In this document: in pieces, positions 44,118-54,923 of the stretch
How positions within the stretch are numbered: position 1 is the stretch's first letter
How the letters are laid out: every line of letters begins with the position of its first letter
DNA from: Diaporthe sp. PMI_573
Taxonomy: Eukaryota > Ascomycota > Sordariomycetes > Diaporthales > Diaporthaceae
DNA length: 64,000 nucleotides
NCBI GenBank assembly: GCA_021399435.1
Contig: JAJTUP010000127.1
Location: 62,001 to 126,000 of the forward strand
Direction of reading: 5' to 3'
The notes under the pieces: generated by a model
The model's database searches: none
What the model saw: the letters and a program-made list of their open reading frames with translations, nothing else
Told to the model about the DNA's origin: nothing
Made by a program: the position numbers and the translations under genes

Positions 44118-45343
44118 AGCGGAGGCAGGCATAATTACCTCTTTGGTCCATGCGTTTCTCCGAGATGAGAATTGCTTTGACCACAGCGCCAAGCAGCATA
44201 CCAGTTCTTCTTTAAGCCTAATATCTAATCCACAAACATTCGCCTTGTTTTCCAACAGGCATGTGGCACAGTTATCACCAACTAATTGGACCATGTCCAC
44301 GCTCAGCACCCCCCACGCCCCAACATCGCCGTCGTGAAGCCCGAGCGCAGGCAACCCAGAAGCCCTCCCGACACTCGAGCATCGCCGCCAACACTGGCTG
44401 CAGCCCCCTCTTGAACAGGAGCTCTCTCCGCTGTTCTAGCTAATCGACCCTCCTCACGCGTTTAGCTGGACGCTGTCCTACTGAACCCAGCCCACGCTGG
44501 TTGCTTGTAGCTAAGGATGTCAGGACTTAGAAAGCAAGATCTACAGTTCATCAGATACGTACATTTATTTTCCCCTTCCCTTATGTCAGCACCGGTACCT
44601 CCCTGGCTGGCTGTTGCTATATCGATATTATTGTCCGGGGATTGGCAGTTGGAGGTATGTGGCGGGGTGCCGCTGGTCGTACCGTGGTCGTCCGAAGACG
44701 GCGGAGGCCGGGATTCTCCTCGTGGGCAGCCACCGACTCGGCTTCTTGATTCGGCGGCCTGGGCTGCTAAGTGGACAATGTTCCCGTACAATGTTTTCTG
44801 CCTGCACTAATATCAGCTATGAGACTATAGACAACGAAACCTTTAAAATCTCGAGTCCACCTGCGAAGGTGATTTATAACGTGAATTGAACACTGACGGG
44901 AGGTTCCTATCCTCTAGTTCAAGCGTCATTGCTGAAGGCTTGGAAGCTAGTAGCTTGCATTGCGTCATCAATATGACACTTTTCGGCGCTCCTAGAATCT
45001 GATGCTCCCAATATTGGGCCTCTAACTTGGACGACATTGTCTCGAGACACTGTGGTGTCACAGGTATCGTCGGCGAAGGTATCGTCCCAGGAAGCCAGAG
45101 GCCGGCACAATTTGTCATCGAGGTCGGCTACAGCCAGAACAGGCAAAAGCCGGTTCTCTCCCTATAATTACGGTACTCCTCCATGGCTAAGAATGGGTGG
45201 AATGTCTGTTGTGTGGAGACCCCTGTATGGCGGCCAAGAGCTTGGTAAGGTTTGTCGACTCTCGCAGTAGCGCGAAATTCAGCTCCTCGTTGTCGTGCAG
45301 CTATGAGAGCGCGTTCAGACAGTGACCAGCGGCATCACCGGTG
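44118..45343. other. Gene-free stretch
   Basis: Several overlapping frames on both strands (44462-44810, 44843-45146) carry no motif. I see nothing that can be annotated. Confidence 0.4.
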
Positions 45344-45351
45344 CGCAGGCT

Positions 45352-48300
45352 CAGTGTGTCCAATAGTCAGTTAACCATTTGGATAACGGACCAGTTAACG
45401 GCTTACGTAATACCAACCGTTAGGGACGTTATAAGCTTGTCAGTTAACTAGTTAACGGTTGGATTTAGAGGGGGGTTTTCTAAAACCGTCCCAGATACCT
45501 ATTAGTGGATCTCAACTCGATGTAAAGACCGAGTTTTTCCTATTCAGATCCTAGCCCAGAGACGGCGTCTCTCAACCCCTTGCTTAGCGCATTAATCCCT
45601 GTCATTTGATTGTCCCGACCTGGCCGTCCCGAGCCATTCCGTTCGACGTGCCAGATGCGCGACGCGTAACGCGTCTTAGCGAGAGTTTTGGCGGCCTCCG
45701 TTCGAACTTCAACTTGCCCTCCCGTCTAGACTCAGCATCTCTTTTTGCATATAGCAACGCTCCCTACACGTACGCACAACGGAAAATTTCCAGCAGTACA
45801 CACCACCATGCCGACCCCGTCCTTCTCCTCCACGCCGTCATCGTCGCGTTCAGCAGACCAATTTACGGAGCTCTCAATCCAACCATCAATCGAGTCCTCC
45901 GCCAAGAAATCGACCACGCCTTCAACTGGGCCCTTGTCATCTCCTTCATCTGTCGGAGCTCCGAGACCTCTTGCCGATGGTGCCTTCCCGATTCGCTGGG
46001 GTGCTCTCCAGTACAACAACAAACGTCTAAGCGATGCGCACTACTATATGAAGCACAAGCGTACAACCGGCAAGACAAAGAAGTCCTGGATTTGGGACCA
46101 CGGTGCCAATATCGAGTCAGAAAATGAGCAGTACTGGCTTTGTCGGAGATGCCATGAGACTGGCAGCGACTGTTCTACAATATTTAAATACAACGGAAAT
46201 AGTGCGATCGCCTACCATTTAAAGCACAAACACGGCATTTCTGAGGACGGCGAAGTTCCTCAGCATATCCGGGTTTCCAACCCATGGGATCGAAGTAAGA
46301 AGGCTAATAGCTTTGGTCCACTACGGACTCCTATTACTGGGGAAGGCTACAGGCAGCAGTATCTGGCACTGGGTTGTTGCTCACGACGTGAGCTTTCGAA
46401 GCGCAACTGCCGGAGATACGTGTGACTTACTCTCGTATGGGAGGCCTGAGTTAGAGCGGCTTCTCCCTACGTCCGCGACGACGCTGAGCAGTTGGATAAT
46501 GGCTGCATTTGAAACACGCAGGGAGAGTTTGAAGGTTGAGTTGAAGGAATGTAGGAGTGCGGTCCACCTAAGCTGCGACTTATGGACGTCAACTAGTGGG
46601 ATGAGCCTCTGCGGCGTAGTTGCGCACTTTGTAGGTACGTATATATATGTGATACCCTTTACTATTCAGACGTTTTATTATATAAGGCTTAATCCAACTT
46701 TTAACCTCCGCTTACTAGGCGTGGACTACACCAATCATCAAGCTCTTCTCGGCCTCCCGCGGCTATATGGTTCTCACTCAGGCGAAAATATAGCAAATTG
46801 CCTTTTTAGCGTAGTTACGCAGTACGATCTCGAGCCGAAGCTTGGTTGTTTCATGATGGATAACGCTAAGGATAACGATCGCGCCGTGTTACAACTAGCT
46901 ACGCGATTTGGTTTCGATCCGGACTGGAGACGACTCCGCTGTTCTGGCCACGTTATCAACCTCGTTGTCAAGGCAATTCTCTATGGCAAAGGTGTGAGTA
47001 AGGCCGAACGACAGCTCCAGTGTTGTAACGACCAAGAATCCTTCTCGATCTGGCGGCAACGAGGCGTTATCGGCAAAGTTCATAATATTGTTCGCTACAT
47101 TACACGCTCAGATCAGCGCCGACAGCATTTCGAGACTCTACAAGCCGAGGCCCTGCAAGATGATGAGCTTTTCAGCCTACAGCTTATCAAGGACGGCGGG
47201 ATCCGGTGGAATTCAACCTTCTCTATGCTTGAGCGCGCGCTTAAGCTTAGGAATGCAATTGAGTTGTTTTGTGCACAGTGGGAGAGGGACGCAGATTATG
47301 ATTTGAGCCAGGACTTCCTCAAGAGAAGCGATTGGGAGGAAATCCAGAGATTTGTCGCTCTGCTAAAGCCCTTTAAAGACGCTACCCTCGAGCTGGAAGG
47401 CCATGCTATACACGGCAACTACGGCGCTCTTTGGCAGGCGTTGGAGATGATGGACATCCTTGACGGCTTACTGCAGGAAGAAAAAGCTGCAGTTGCTGCA
47501 GACCCTAGGTCCTATTCTAACTACTATGTTGCAGGACTCGATGCTGGCTATGCGAAGCTTATGAAATATTTCGACTTGACAGCAAAGACACCGTACTACC
47601 GTGCCGCGATTTGTCTCGTCCCAAGCTTCAAGCTGCTTTACTTTAAGGATAAGTGGCGATCACACGAGATCTGGGTGGACACTGTTGAGCCAGACGTCCG
47701 CCAGCTATACAACGAGTATGCAACAAAATACAGCATTACGGAGCCAGCTTCTCCTCCGCAGCAAACTGAGCAACCTCAGCAAACGCCAGAGCTGGGCCGC
47801 TTCAAACTACATAGAAGGCTTGACCGCAGCGTTGATGTGGATAGCAATAGCGACAGGCGAAAGAGGCGCAGAATGGTCGACGAACTTGAGCGCTACCTCT
47901 ATGATGAAGACGTTGTTGAACCCTTTGTCGAAGAGCCGCTGACTTGGTGGCGCGAGCGCGAGAAGTCCTATCCGATCCTTACCCAAATGGCTTTTGATCT
48001 TTTCTCTATCCCAGCTATGAGCGCCGAGTGCGAACGTGTCTTCAGTCAGTCCAAACGCCTAATCACCGACGAACGCAATCGGCTTGGATCTGTCACAATT
48101 GAAGCGAACGAATGTCTCAAGAACTGGTTACGCCGCGGCCATGAGCAGCGGCGGCGGAGGGATATGCTAGCAGGATAGGTATGGGCTAGCTGGATTAGTG
48201 CTCATAGTGACGGCGGTATGACTGATACTCCGCTAGCAGAGGCTAGACCGGCAGAGTTGTACCTGTGGGAGCTTGATAGCGGCGCTTTGCATACTGAGGC

Positions 48301-48611
48301 TCGATAGGCGGATTTTTTTTTATAGATTGGACATTGTTCTTTATCAGAAGTTGAGAGAAAGATAAAACCTGAATGAAACATGGGAATATATTGCTTGCAA
48401 AGCTTAATTTGGTGTAAATCCCCTTCAGCACCAACGAGTTTCTATCATGGGTTACCTATTTAGGAAATTCCAACCGTTACCAGTTAGTTAACGTTTGACA
48501 AGCCGTTAACGGCTTATTTTCAACCGTTAGGGACGTTACAAAGTTGGAAATCCAACCGTTAGGTACGTTATAACCTCCATTTTTCCCGTTACCTGACTAT
48601 TGGACACACTG
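45352..48611 (+). mobile_element. Complete hAT DNA transposon, copy 2
   Basis: A 3,260-bp element with inverted termini CAGTGTGTCCAATAGTCAG (left 45352; right end 48611 as complement). It is flanked by a perfect 8-bp target duplication CGCAGGCT (45344-45351 and 48612-48619). Both subterminal regions carry repeated AACCGTTAGGGACGTTA and GTTAAC motifs (45365-45470, 48460-48590), likely transposase-binding sites. With an uninterrupted transposase inside, it appears to be a recent and possibly autonomous insertion. Confidence 0.95.
45808..48178 (+). CDS. hAT transposase (copy 2)
   Basis: Three exons, 45808-46294, 46353-46634 and 46719-48178, give 742 residues. Intron 1 (58 nt, GTAAGA to CTACAG) and intron 2 (84 nt, GTACGT to ACTAG) both restore phase; intron 2 has no stop and could be read through. 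Domains: Ser/Thr-rich N-terminus, BED-type zinc finger (YWLCRRCHETGS, then AIAYHLKHKHG), RNase H-like core (SCDLWTSTSG, CFMMDNAKDND), a long helical insertion and the C-terminal dimerisation block (MAFDLFSIPAMSAECERVFS). A basic segment RRKRRRM at about residue 640 is a possible nuclear signal. The start at 45808 is chosen because the upstream ATG at 45745 lies within leader-like sequence. Confidence 0.9.
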
Positions 48612-48619
48612 CGCAGGCT

Positions 48620-49260
48620 GCCACGGAACAATAGGGCCGCAAGATTCTAAGCCTGGTTTAGCCACCGTGGGCAAGGGGATCATCAGAGATTGTCCAGAGC
48701 GACCGGATCCGGCTAGCCCAGACCGCGTACATTGAAAATTGCCGAATTGGTCAACTAATAGATCAACTTCTACCCAATAGTGGCGACATGTGTGGGGGCG
48801 TCTGCCGACGAATATTGGTGATAGCCGCTCGATTCTTCGTCTCGGTTGCGCAATCGTCGGAAACGCAACTATACTGTACCAGCATCACTTGAAGGGATCA
48901 TCAGGAAGCTAGGGAATTGACTGCAAATGACGCATACATGAGTCCCTTTTGAAGAGCGCATAAAGTACATAGTAGAATCGGCCAAATACTCGTTTTGTTG
49001 AACTTTTATAAAAAGTGGAAGTACTGCATAGTACATACATGGGAATATTCCGAAACAAGTGCCCGTCAAAGTCTGTTTCTATGAGGTCCTGCGGGACAGT
49101 ACTTTTCTGATCGTTGCAGAGCAAAATGTACCTTATTCCTCAAACAGAAATATGGAAGTCCCGTAGTATATATTTCTTTATGAGAAGGAGAGCTGCCTTG
49201 ACTGTTGACACGATCGGTGCACTGTTTGGCAAGTTTTAGTTACAAACCGGTGCTGCATCA
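48620..49260. other. Gene-free stretch
   Basis: No supported gene; AT-rich toward 48,900-49,200. Confidence 0.4.
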
Positions 49261-49284
49261 TTGCTCATGGTCTCCCACTTCCAA

Positions 49285-49641
49285 ATGGACCCAGAAGCTC
49301 GAAGTATAGTGGTGAAAAGAGCTAAGCGTGAACGCGAGATGTTTCGAAAGCGACTACGAACGATCATGAAAAAGGTAGAAGGACTTCATACTCAATGTGG
49401 GGGGGAGGTGTTTCTCGCCATTCATAAGAATGGAAAGTTTCATGTGTTTTCCTCGAATCCAGGAAACAAAAGGTGGCCGCCGCCTCTGAGCGACATTGTT
49501 AGTCCAGACATTGCATTTGCAATATCCATTCTTTGGCTGCAAATATCCGGATTCATTGTGTTTACTGCACCAATTTCACATCACCGACCTCCCATCCCTT
49601 ACTACTTCCATCTGTGTCACACAAAACACAACACTTCATAG
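49285..49641 (+). CDS. Small MADS-box-like protein (1)
   Basis: A 118-residue frame from the ATG at 49285 (another in-frame ATG lies at 49267). Residues about 5-55 resemble a shortened MADS/SRF-type DNA-binding domain: KRAKREREMFRKRLRTIMKK, then VEGLHTQCGGEVFLAIHKNG and KFHVFSS. The usual N-terminal arm of the MADS box is very short. The rest is a hydrophobic C-terminus that may be intron read-through (a GTTAGT lies at 49499). Such minimal MADS-like proteins occur in filamentous ascomycetes and have no known function. Confidence 0.5.
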   Translation: MDPEARSIVVKRAKREREMFRKRLRTIMKKVEGLHTQCGGEVFLAIHKNGKFHVFSSNPGNKRWPPPLSDIVSPDIAFAISILWLQISGFIVFTAPISHHRPPIPYYFHLCHTKHNTS

Positions 49642-49669
49642 CACCAACCCTGTACTATACCAGAACACC

Positions 49670-49882
49670 ATGTCTTTACAACACATTTTTCAAGCTCAAA
49701 GCGCAAGCAGTGCCGGCAGACAAGCATGGCAAAGCAAGCTTGAAGGTTTGAGCAACTCACAGCCTCATGTTACCTCCCCGGCACACACAGCTATAACCCC
49801 CAAGCAAATAGATGCATGCCGCAAGCACAAAATCGCCCCGCCCTCGTTCCAAATGGTTGCAGAAAGAAGAGTCAGAATTTAG
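49670..49882 (+). CDS. Small hypothetical protein
   Basis: A 70-residue frame from an ATG at 49670 in a CACC-ATG context. It reads MSLQHIFQAQSASSAGRQAW and ends in SFQMVAERRVRI. It could be a second exon of the MADS-like gene, but its own start context is good. The family is not recognised. Confidence 0.3.
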   Translation: MSLQHIFQAQSASSAGRQAWQSKLEGLSNSQPHVTSPAHTAITPKQIDACRKHKIAPPSFQMVAERRVRI

Positions 49883-49899
49883 TCATCTACCAAAAACAA

Positions 49900-50555
49900 A
49901 TTCAATTTCAAAGTACTGTACTTGTTTGAGTACAAGCGGTGCATAAAATACCTTAAGAAAAACTGGATGACGTCTGCCAAAGTGATCATCATCATTTACT
50001 ATTGTTATAAGGTACTAGTAGAATCCGGATAATCGCGCACCCTAAATCAGATGGCGCGCACCTTTTGCTTAGTCAGCAGGGCTGCAGCCAATCAGATCAC
50101 TCCATTTGACCTCACGCACCACCCCAACAGAGTGCGTTTTGCAGCCTCACCGACGTGCCCAGCCAAACCTCCTCTGCCCACCAACACTAAACCACCCACC
50201 CACCACCCACACATCGTGCTATCGATTAAATGCTTCGTGGAATCGATCAATTCGGCATCAAAGATATACTCTAGCTATCTAGATATTAATTCTGAGTCGT
50301 TGTGGCGAGTAGAACAGGGCTTCTGGTCAGAGAACCAATATGTTTAAAGCTTATCACGAAGCTTTTGAAAATAAGAATTTAGATTCTTCTAACAGGTGTT
50401 CGATCTACCCTAGCGGCGTCGCATGGAAAGTAGACCAGGTTTGCCCCTGGTTAGTCGAGGTTGTCCGAGCACCTATCTCCTGCCTCACATTTCCAAAGAT
50501 TCCCGACAACGGCCGATTACCTAACGATCAGATCATAGAGAAAAAGTACGCTTAT
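49900..50555. other. Gene-free stretch
   Basis: No motif-bearing frame; it includes a TACTGTAC near 49915. Confidence 0.35.
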
Positions 50556-51337
50556 TTAGTATGTTGTATGTCTACGCAGGTGTCTATTAGATGTCCTACG
50601 CACGACCCCATCGGAACCTCCAGTAGAGAGTCGAGCCGCCAGTGACGGCCCGAAGTGTTTATCCATCCGCCATGAGTGGGGGCTCTCTGGCTCCACTTCT
50701 AGTTTTAAGTCCGTTACGGCAGGCCCGAGCCTCCGGCAGCGGAGCTGACGACGTGGTGGTGAAGGTGTGCCTAAGATTGCTTTCTTAGAAGAGGTATCCG
50801 GCACTGGCGTTGTGAGGTCAAGGATGGGTGGCTGCTTGGCTGGATCAACCAGAGTTAGTTCCGTCGTTATCTTTTGGACAGAGCCGGCATCAGTGGGGCC
50901 AGGATTGTCTTGCTCGATGATGCCCTGCACCTGGCTGGCGATATGGTACAGCTCGGTATCGTTGGCTGATAGGTCGCCATCATCTCCAGGGCTTATGGAA
51001 GCTCCCCGCGAGATAGGGACGAAATCTTCTGGTGTCCACGTCCGAAGCAATTTCGTCGAATTAGACTACAAAAGTCATATAAAAATTAGTTGCTGTCTGA
51101 GAAAAACCATGTGAAGACGTCGCTTACATTGCCCAGCGCAGATGAACAAACATCATCACCTGAGGCGTATTCGTATAACTCGCCATTGTACCACAGCGAG
51201 ACACGCACCTTGATATCCAGTGTGGCATGTACGTCGTTGGCGTGCCTGAACAAGTCCCTCCGTGCCTTAGTGAAGTGGGCTGTTTGCGGTTTTGTGTTTT
51301 TGCCAGACACAACAGCAGCTGGCTTTGTGTCTACCAT
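50556..51337 (-). CDS. MADS-box-like protein (2)
   Basis: Two exons, 51337-51128 and 51065-50556, give 239 residues; the 62-nt intron (GTAAGC, branch CTAAT, TGTAG) joins ALGN to SNSTKLLRTW in phase. The start is the ATG at 51337; the frame is open upstream without another ATG. Residues about 15-60 look like a divergent MADS core: FTKARRDLFRHANDVHATLD, then IKVRVSLWYNGELYEYASG. The remainder is Pro/Ser-rich and likely disordered (PGDDGDLSANDTELYHIASQ, SPPRRQLRCRRLG). It is the second such gene within 2 kb, facing the first. Nuclear DNA binding is an inference. Confidence 0.5.
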
Positions 51338-51499
51338 GATGCAGATGCTCGTAAAATGCAGAGTGGTTATCAAGGCGTAGGATCGGTCCGTCGGTCGCGC
51401 ACGCGACAGTGCAGCCACTTTTGCACCCTTGGCTGAGCGCTGGCTGGCTATCCAGATTTGTCTTGCGTTGTGTCGCGGTGTGGAATCCAAGTCGAAGAC

Positions 51500-52423
51500 T
51501 CTCGGACAAGCCTCCTACTTGGGGCGGCCAATTGTGCGAACCTTTTGAACAAAGTTTGGCAGGTGTGGGAACAGTAAGTCGTTGAGCCGTACGCTCTCAC
51601 CGAACGCTTGGCGGATTACCTAATCCGTTTCGCTTGGCACAGGCGTGCCCCTTTTGCCCACGCCGTGCGGTGCTTCTCCCTCACCAGATAGTTACACAGA
51701 ACCTGGAGGGAGTGATACATGCGCTACATTAAAGTGCCATGTATAGTATTTTCTCTGCGCATGCTGAGCCCTATGTATGTCCAAAGAAGAGTACAGTAGC
51801 TTCAATTTGACATACAGTACATACGAATCGTTTCTCAACATCACGAAATAAGTTCTCTAGATATCAACAAAGTTGAGGACTTTTGGTGTGGCGGATGATC
51901 GAGTGAGGGCTGTGATCGGGTAAGGGGTGGGCCATAGTACGATAACAAGACTGCGGTGCTCTCCTGGCGCGGAAGCACAACCTACTTTTATGGACTTTTG
52001 TCCCACCCAGAAGTACCTTTTGTGACCCAGGATATTAGATTTAATAATATGGTACTTGGTGGCCCGTTTTTACTAGTTAGTCTTAGGGGGTTACTAAATT
52101 TAAAAATGCAATTCCATTAAAATACAGTACTTAAGCCTGTTCCTTCTTGCTTCTAGGTTTGAAAATCTCTAAAGCTACAAAAACAAATTTCAAATACAAC
52201 GTGCATTTAAGGATTTAGACTTCTCTTTGATCACGGCCATGCTGTCCTGCGCGGTCTAAAATATAAACTACAACTACTATTTCTTGCTTTTCTCAAGTGA
52301 AGCCCCGGTCTCGATACTTTCCAATCTATACACAAAATTCCCGCTTGGATTAGTCCTTGATACGAGTAAACCAAGTATTTCTGAAAACTACGTGTCCGGT
52401 GCTCAGGTCTAGGGTCTCTCATC
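51500..52423. other. Intergenic stretch
   Basis: No supported gene. TACAGTAC-type motifs occur at about 51810 and 52122. It probably includes the promoter of the secreted protein gene at 52424. Confidence 0.4.
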
Positions 52424-52993
52424 ATGAAGCCAGCAGCAGCGCTTTTTACTGTGTCTACGCTGACATGTACGACTTGCGCTCACCCTCATCGTTTCAGTCG
52501 ACGGCATCACACAGCCCGTAGCAGTCTCCAACCCGAACTTTGCACTGAATGGGATGTCGTCTCTGCTCAGCCTTCCACTTCCCCTCCCTCAAACGCATCC
52601 AATAGTTCTGCGGGGCAACCAAAGCAGGGTATCGTCTATTCTGCGGCCACGGAAACCTCTTCTACTCTAGGTTCTGATTTTCAAACCGGTGATCTTACAT
52701 ATTACATGTTGGGGCTAGGTGCTTGCGGTGAGGACGATACCGGCAGGGATATGACTGCTAATATTGTCGCAATGTCAGCCGAGGTAATGGGCTTGCAGTC
52801 TAACGACAACCCTATGTGCGGTAGAAAGATTAAAATCTATAACCTCGCTAATGGAAAAGCATCCACGGGTGTTATCCGTGATAAATGTCCTGGTTGTGAG
52901 AAAGGGAGTATTGATGTGTCGCAGAAGTTGTTTGAGGAATTGGGCGACCTGGTGGAAGGCCGGATTGCAGTATCTTGGAATTGGATATCTTGA
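52424..52993 (+). CDS. Secreted double-psi beta-barrel (RlpA/expansin-like) protein
   Basis: A single-exon 189-residue protein from an ATG at 52424. It starts with a signal peptide (KPAAALFTVSTLTCTTCAHP), then a Ser/Pro linker. The C-terminal 105 residues form a barwin/RlpA-like barrel: GDLTYYMLGLGACGEDDTGR, NPMCGRKIKIYNL, VIRDKCPGCEKGSIDVSQKL, VEGRIAVSWNW. Cysteines in ACG, MCG and CPGC fit the family's disulfides, and the conserved Asp before the second psi loop is present (IRDKC). Members are small extracellular wall-associated proteins; some act in pathogenic or symbiotic interactions. No enzyme activity can be inferred. Confidence 0.85.
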   Translation: MKPAAALFTVSTLTCTTCAHPHRFSRRHHTARSSLQPELCTEWDVVSAQPSTSPPSNASNSSAGQPKQGIVYSAATETSSTLGSDFQTGDLTYYMLGLGACGEDDTGRDMTANIVAMSAEVMGLQSNDNPMCGRKIKIYNLANGKASTGVIRDKCPGCEKGSIDVSQKLFEELGDLVEGRIAVSWNWIS

Positions 52994-53181
52994 ATAACTC
53001 GATTTCAAAATTCCTTCGTCAACCATTTTGGCCGCCCATAAATAACACAATACTCTATGATTTTCCCTATCTTTTATCTGTCCTATTCGATTTATTCATT
53101 CTTTTTGATAAAAAAACCATAGCACCCGTCGTTAAGAACCTCACTGAGGCCTGACCAGATTACCAGCCAACGGCTTTTTCG

Positions 53182-53541
53182 CTAGGTAGTGCCTTTTAGT
53201 TTTTTTGTGTTTTTCCTGTCCTTAATGAACTTCCATACCTCTGTCTCAATGCCCTTGACCCTGTGCATCTCATCGACAAGTACCCAGCCCGGCCTAACCG
53301 GGAAGGACACGATCGAGTCATCTGTGTAGGTTATCGTGGGCCTGCTTTTGACAGTGTGAAGGCTGGCTGACGCTGGAGGAACCATGAAAATTGAATCGGG
53401 TGTCTGTGCCTGCCTGAGCCTCTCCGGCTCTTTGAACAAGATCCTGGGGTAGTCTCTCGGCCTTGCCCCATTGTAAGCACAAATGGCACGATGGCCTCGC
53501 GGTGGTGCCTTGATTCGGTCGTTGACCCCGTGGGTGGCCAA
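53182..53541 (-). pseudogene. SNF2-type helicase fragment
   Basis: The minus-strand frame reads SLHTVKSRPTITYTDD, then GWVLVDEMHRVKGIETEVWK, a DExx-box (VDEMHRVK) context typical of the first ATPase lobe of fungal SNF2 helicases. Only this block survives, with no Walker A or second lobe. Confidence 0.5.
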
Positions 53542-54344
53542 ACAGTATCATCGCATCGCGGCGCAGTGTACAGTTGGTCCAACCCTATAGGCTGGTATCT
53601 CCGGGAAACTGCCTTGCTAGACTTGTGATTTTCGTCGCGTCCAAGGCGCAGAAGGAAGCCCAGGACTATCCCCGAGGATGCTGGGGTGGCCCTGCTCGTC
53701 AGTGACCGAAGACGGTCCTCTCGCGACCTCCTGACGTCTCACAAATGATGCAGTGTGAAATGTAGATGGCGGCTATAAAATCACCCCGAGTGGCTGCTGG
53801 TCGTTTGCCCAGCCGGTCAAGAACTATGCACATCTGCCTGTCGAGCCGCAGGAATATCCTAAGTATGGTGCTTTTGGATGGTGACCAGTGGCTTGACAAT
53901 GCTATTGCACCAGTGGCTGAATGTCGTTCGGATTATAAAAAGGCTCGATCTCCCTCCTTTTATCAGTCTGACTGTGATATGGCAGAGCCTCTCTACTACC
54001 TAACTTAACCTGCTTGACCAATTATCAAACCAAACTCATCAATATGGACCTCGAGGAAAGCCGTATAGGCTCTCAAACCTCAGATTGTGCATATACATTG
54101 CGTCAGATCCTAACCGGCAAGGAAAAACAATGATACGGGACGAAGGTAGTAATAGAACGCCTACGTGACCAACCAACCATTGCCGTTGCCTCCCAACTCC
54201 GGTTGGAAGCCACTCTCCATGCCGATGGTTCCTCTACTCCGACCAATCAAGTAACAAGATGCCTACTGGCGCCGGCTATGTCGCAGGGCTTGGTCCGTAC
54301 AGTCCAGATGGACTCTTTAACGCCCGAAAACACGACAAACTGGT

Positions 54345-54731
54345 GTGAATGATACTCAAGAGGATCAATTGGTAATGTTTTTAATCAATCAAAGCAGTCT
54401 GGGCCACGCCTTGACCCGATGGGAAACAAGGGCCCTGGCAGCCCGGCTGGCCTACCCTAATCAAGACCACCCTCTGCTGGGGAGGAAGTGGCTCAGGCAC
54501 TTCCTCCTTCGTCACCCTATTCTTCAAAGCCGTAAGTATCAGCAGGCTAAAGCTAAGCGGCTTCGAGCAGCGACGAAGGAGAATCTTAGCTCGTGGTTCT
54601 CGAAGACAAGATGCACCTCCAAAATCACGCCGAGGCAGTCCATGGCATCAGATCACATGTTGTCAAGAGGTGATATTTTAGATAGTGCCACTCGCTGCAA
54701 TCGAATTACGTGCCTGGATTCATGGTATTGA
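54345..54731 (+). pseudogene. Pogo/Fot1-type transposase N-terminal fragment
   Basis: The frame reads EDQLVMFLINQSSLGHALTR, then RKWLRHFLLRHPILQSRKYQ, QAKAKRLRAATKENLSSWF. This is the CENP-B-type helix-turn-helix part of a pogo-like transposase. The catalytic DDE core is absent. Confidence 0.6.
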
Positions 54732-54923
54732 TTTTGTTTTGGGTGCATTGATGTGTGAGATCACCGAGCCGCCTGTAGTTCGCAGAGGCCCGGCGGGAGG
54801 CTTACAGTAGCCGGCGTTGCCCAGGCGACCCCACCATGCAGTAGCACCCACCCGTCCCCAAAACTGATCTGCGCGCCGTCATCACGCGTTGCTCTTCTCC
54901 CTCGCAACAATAAACATCTGACC

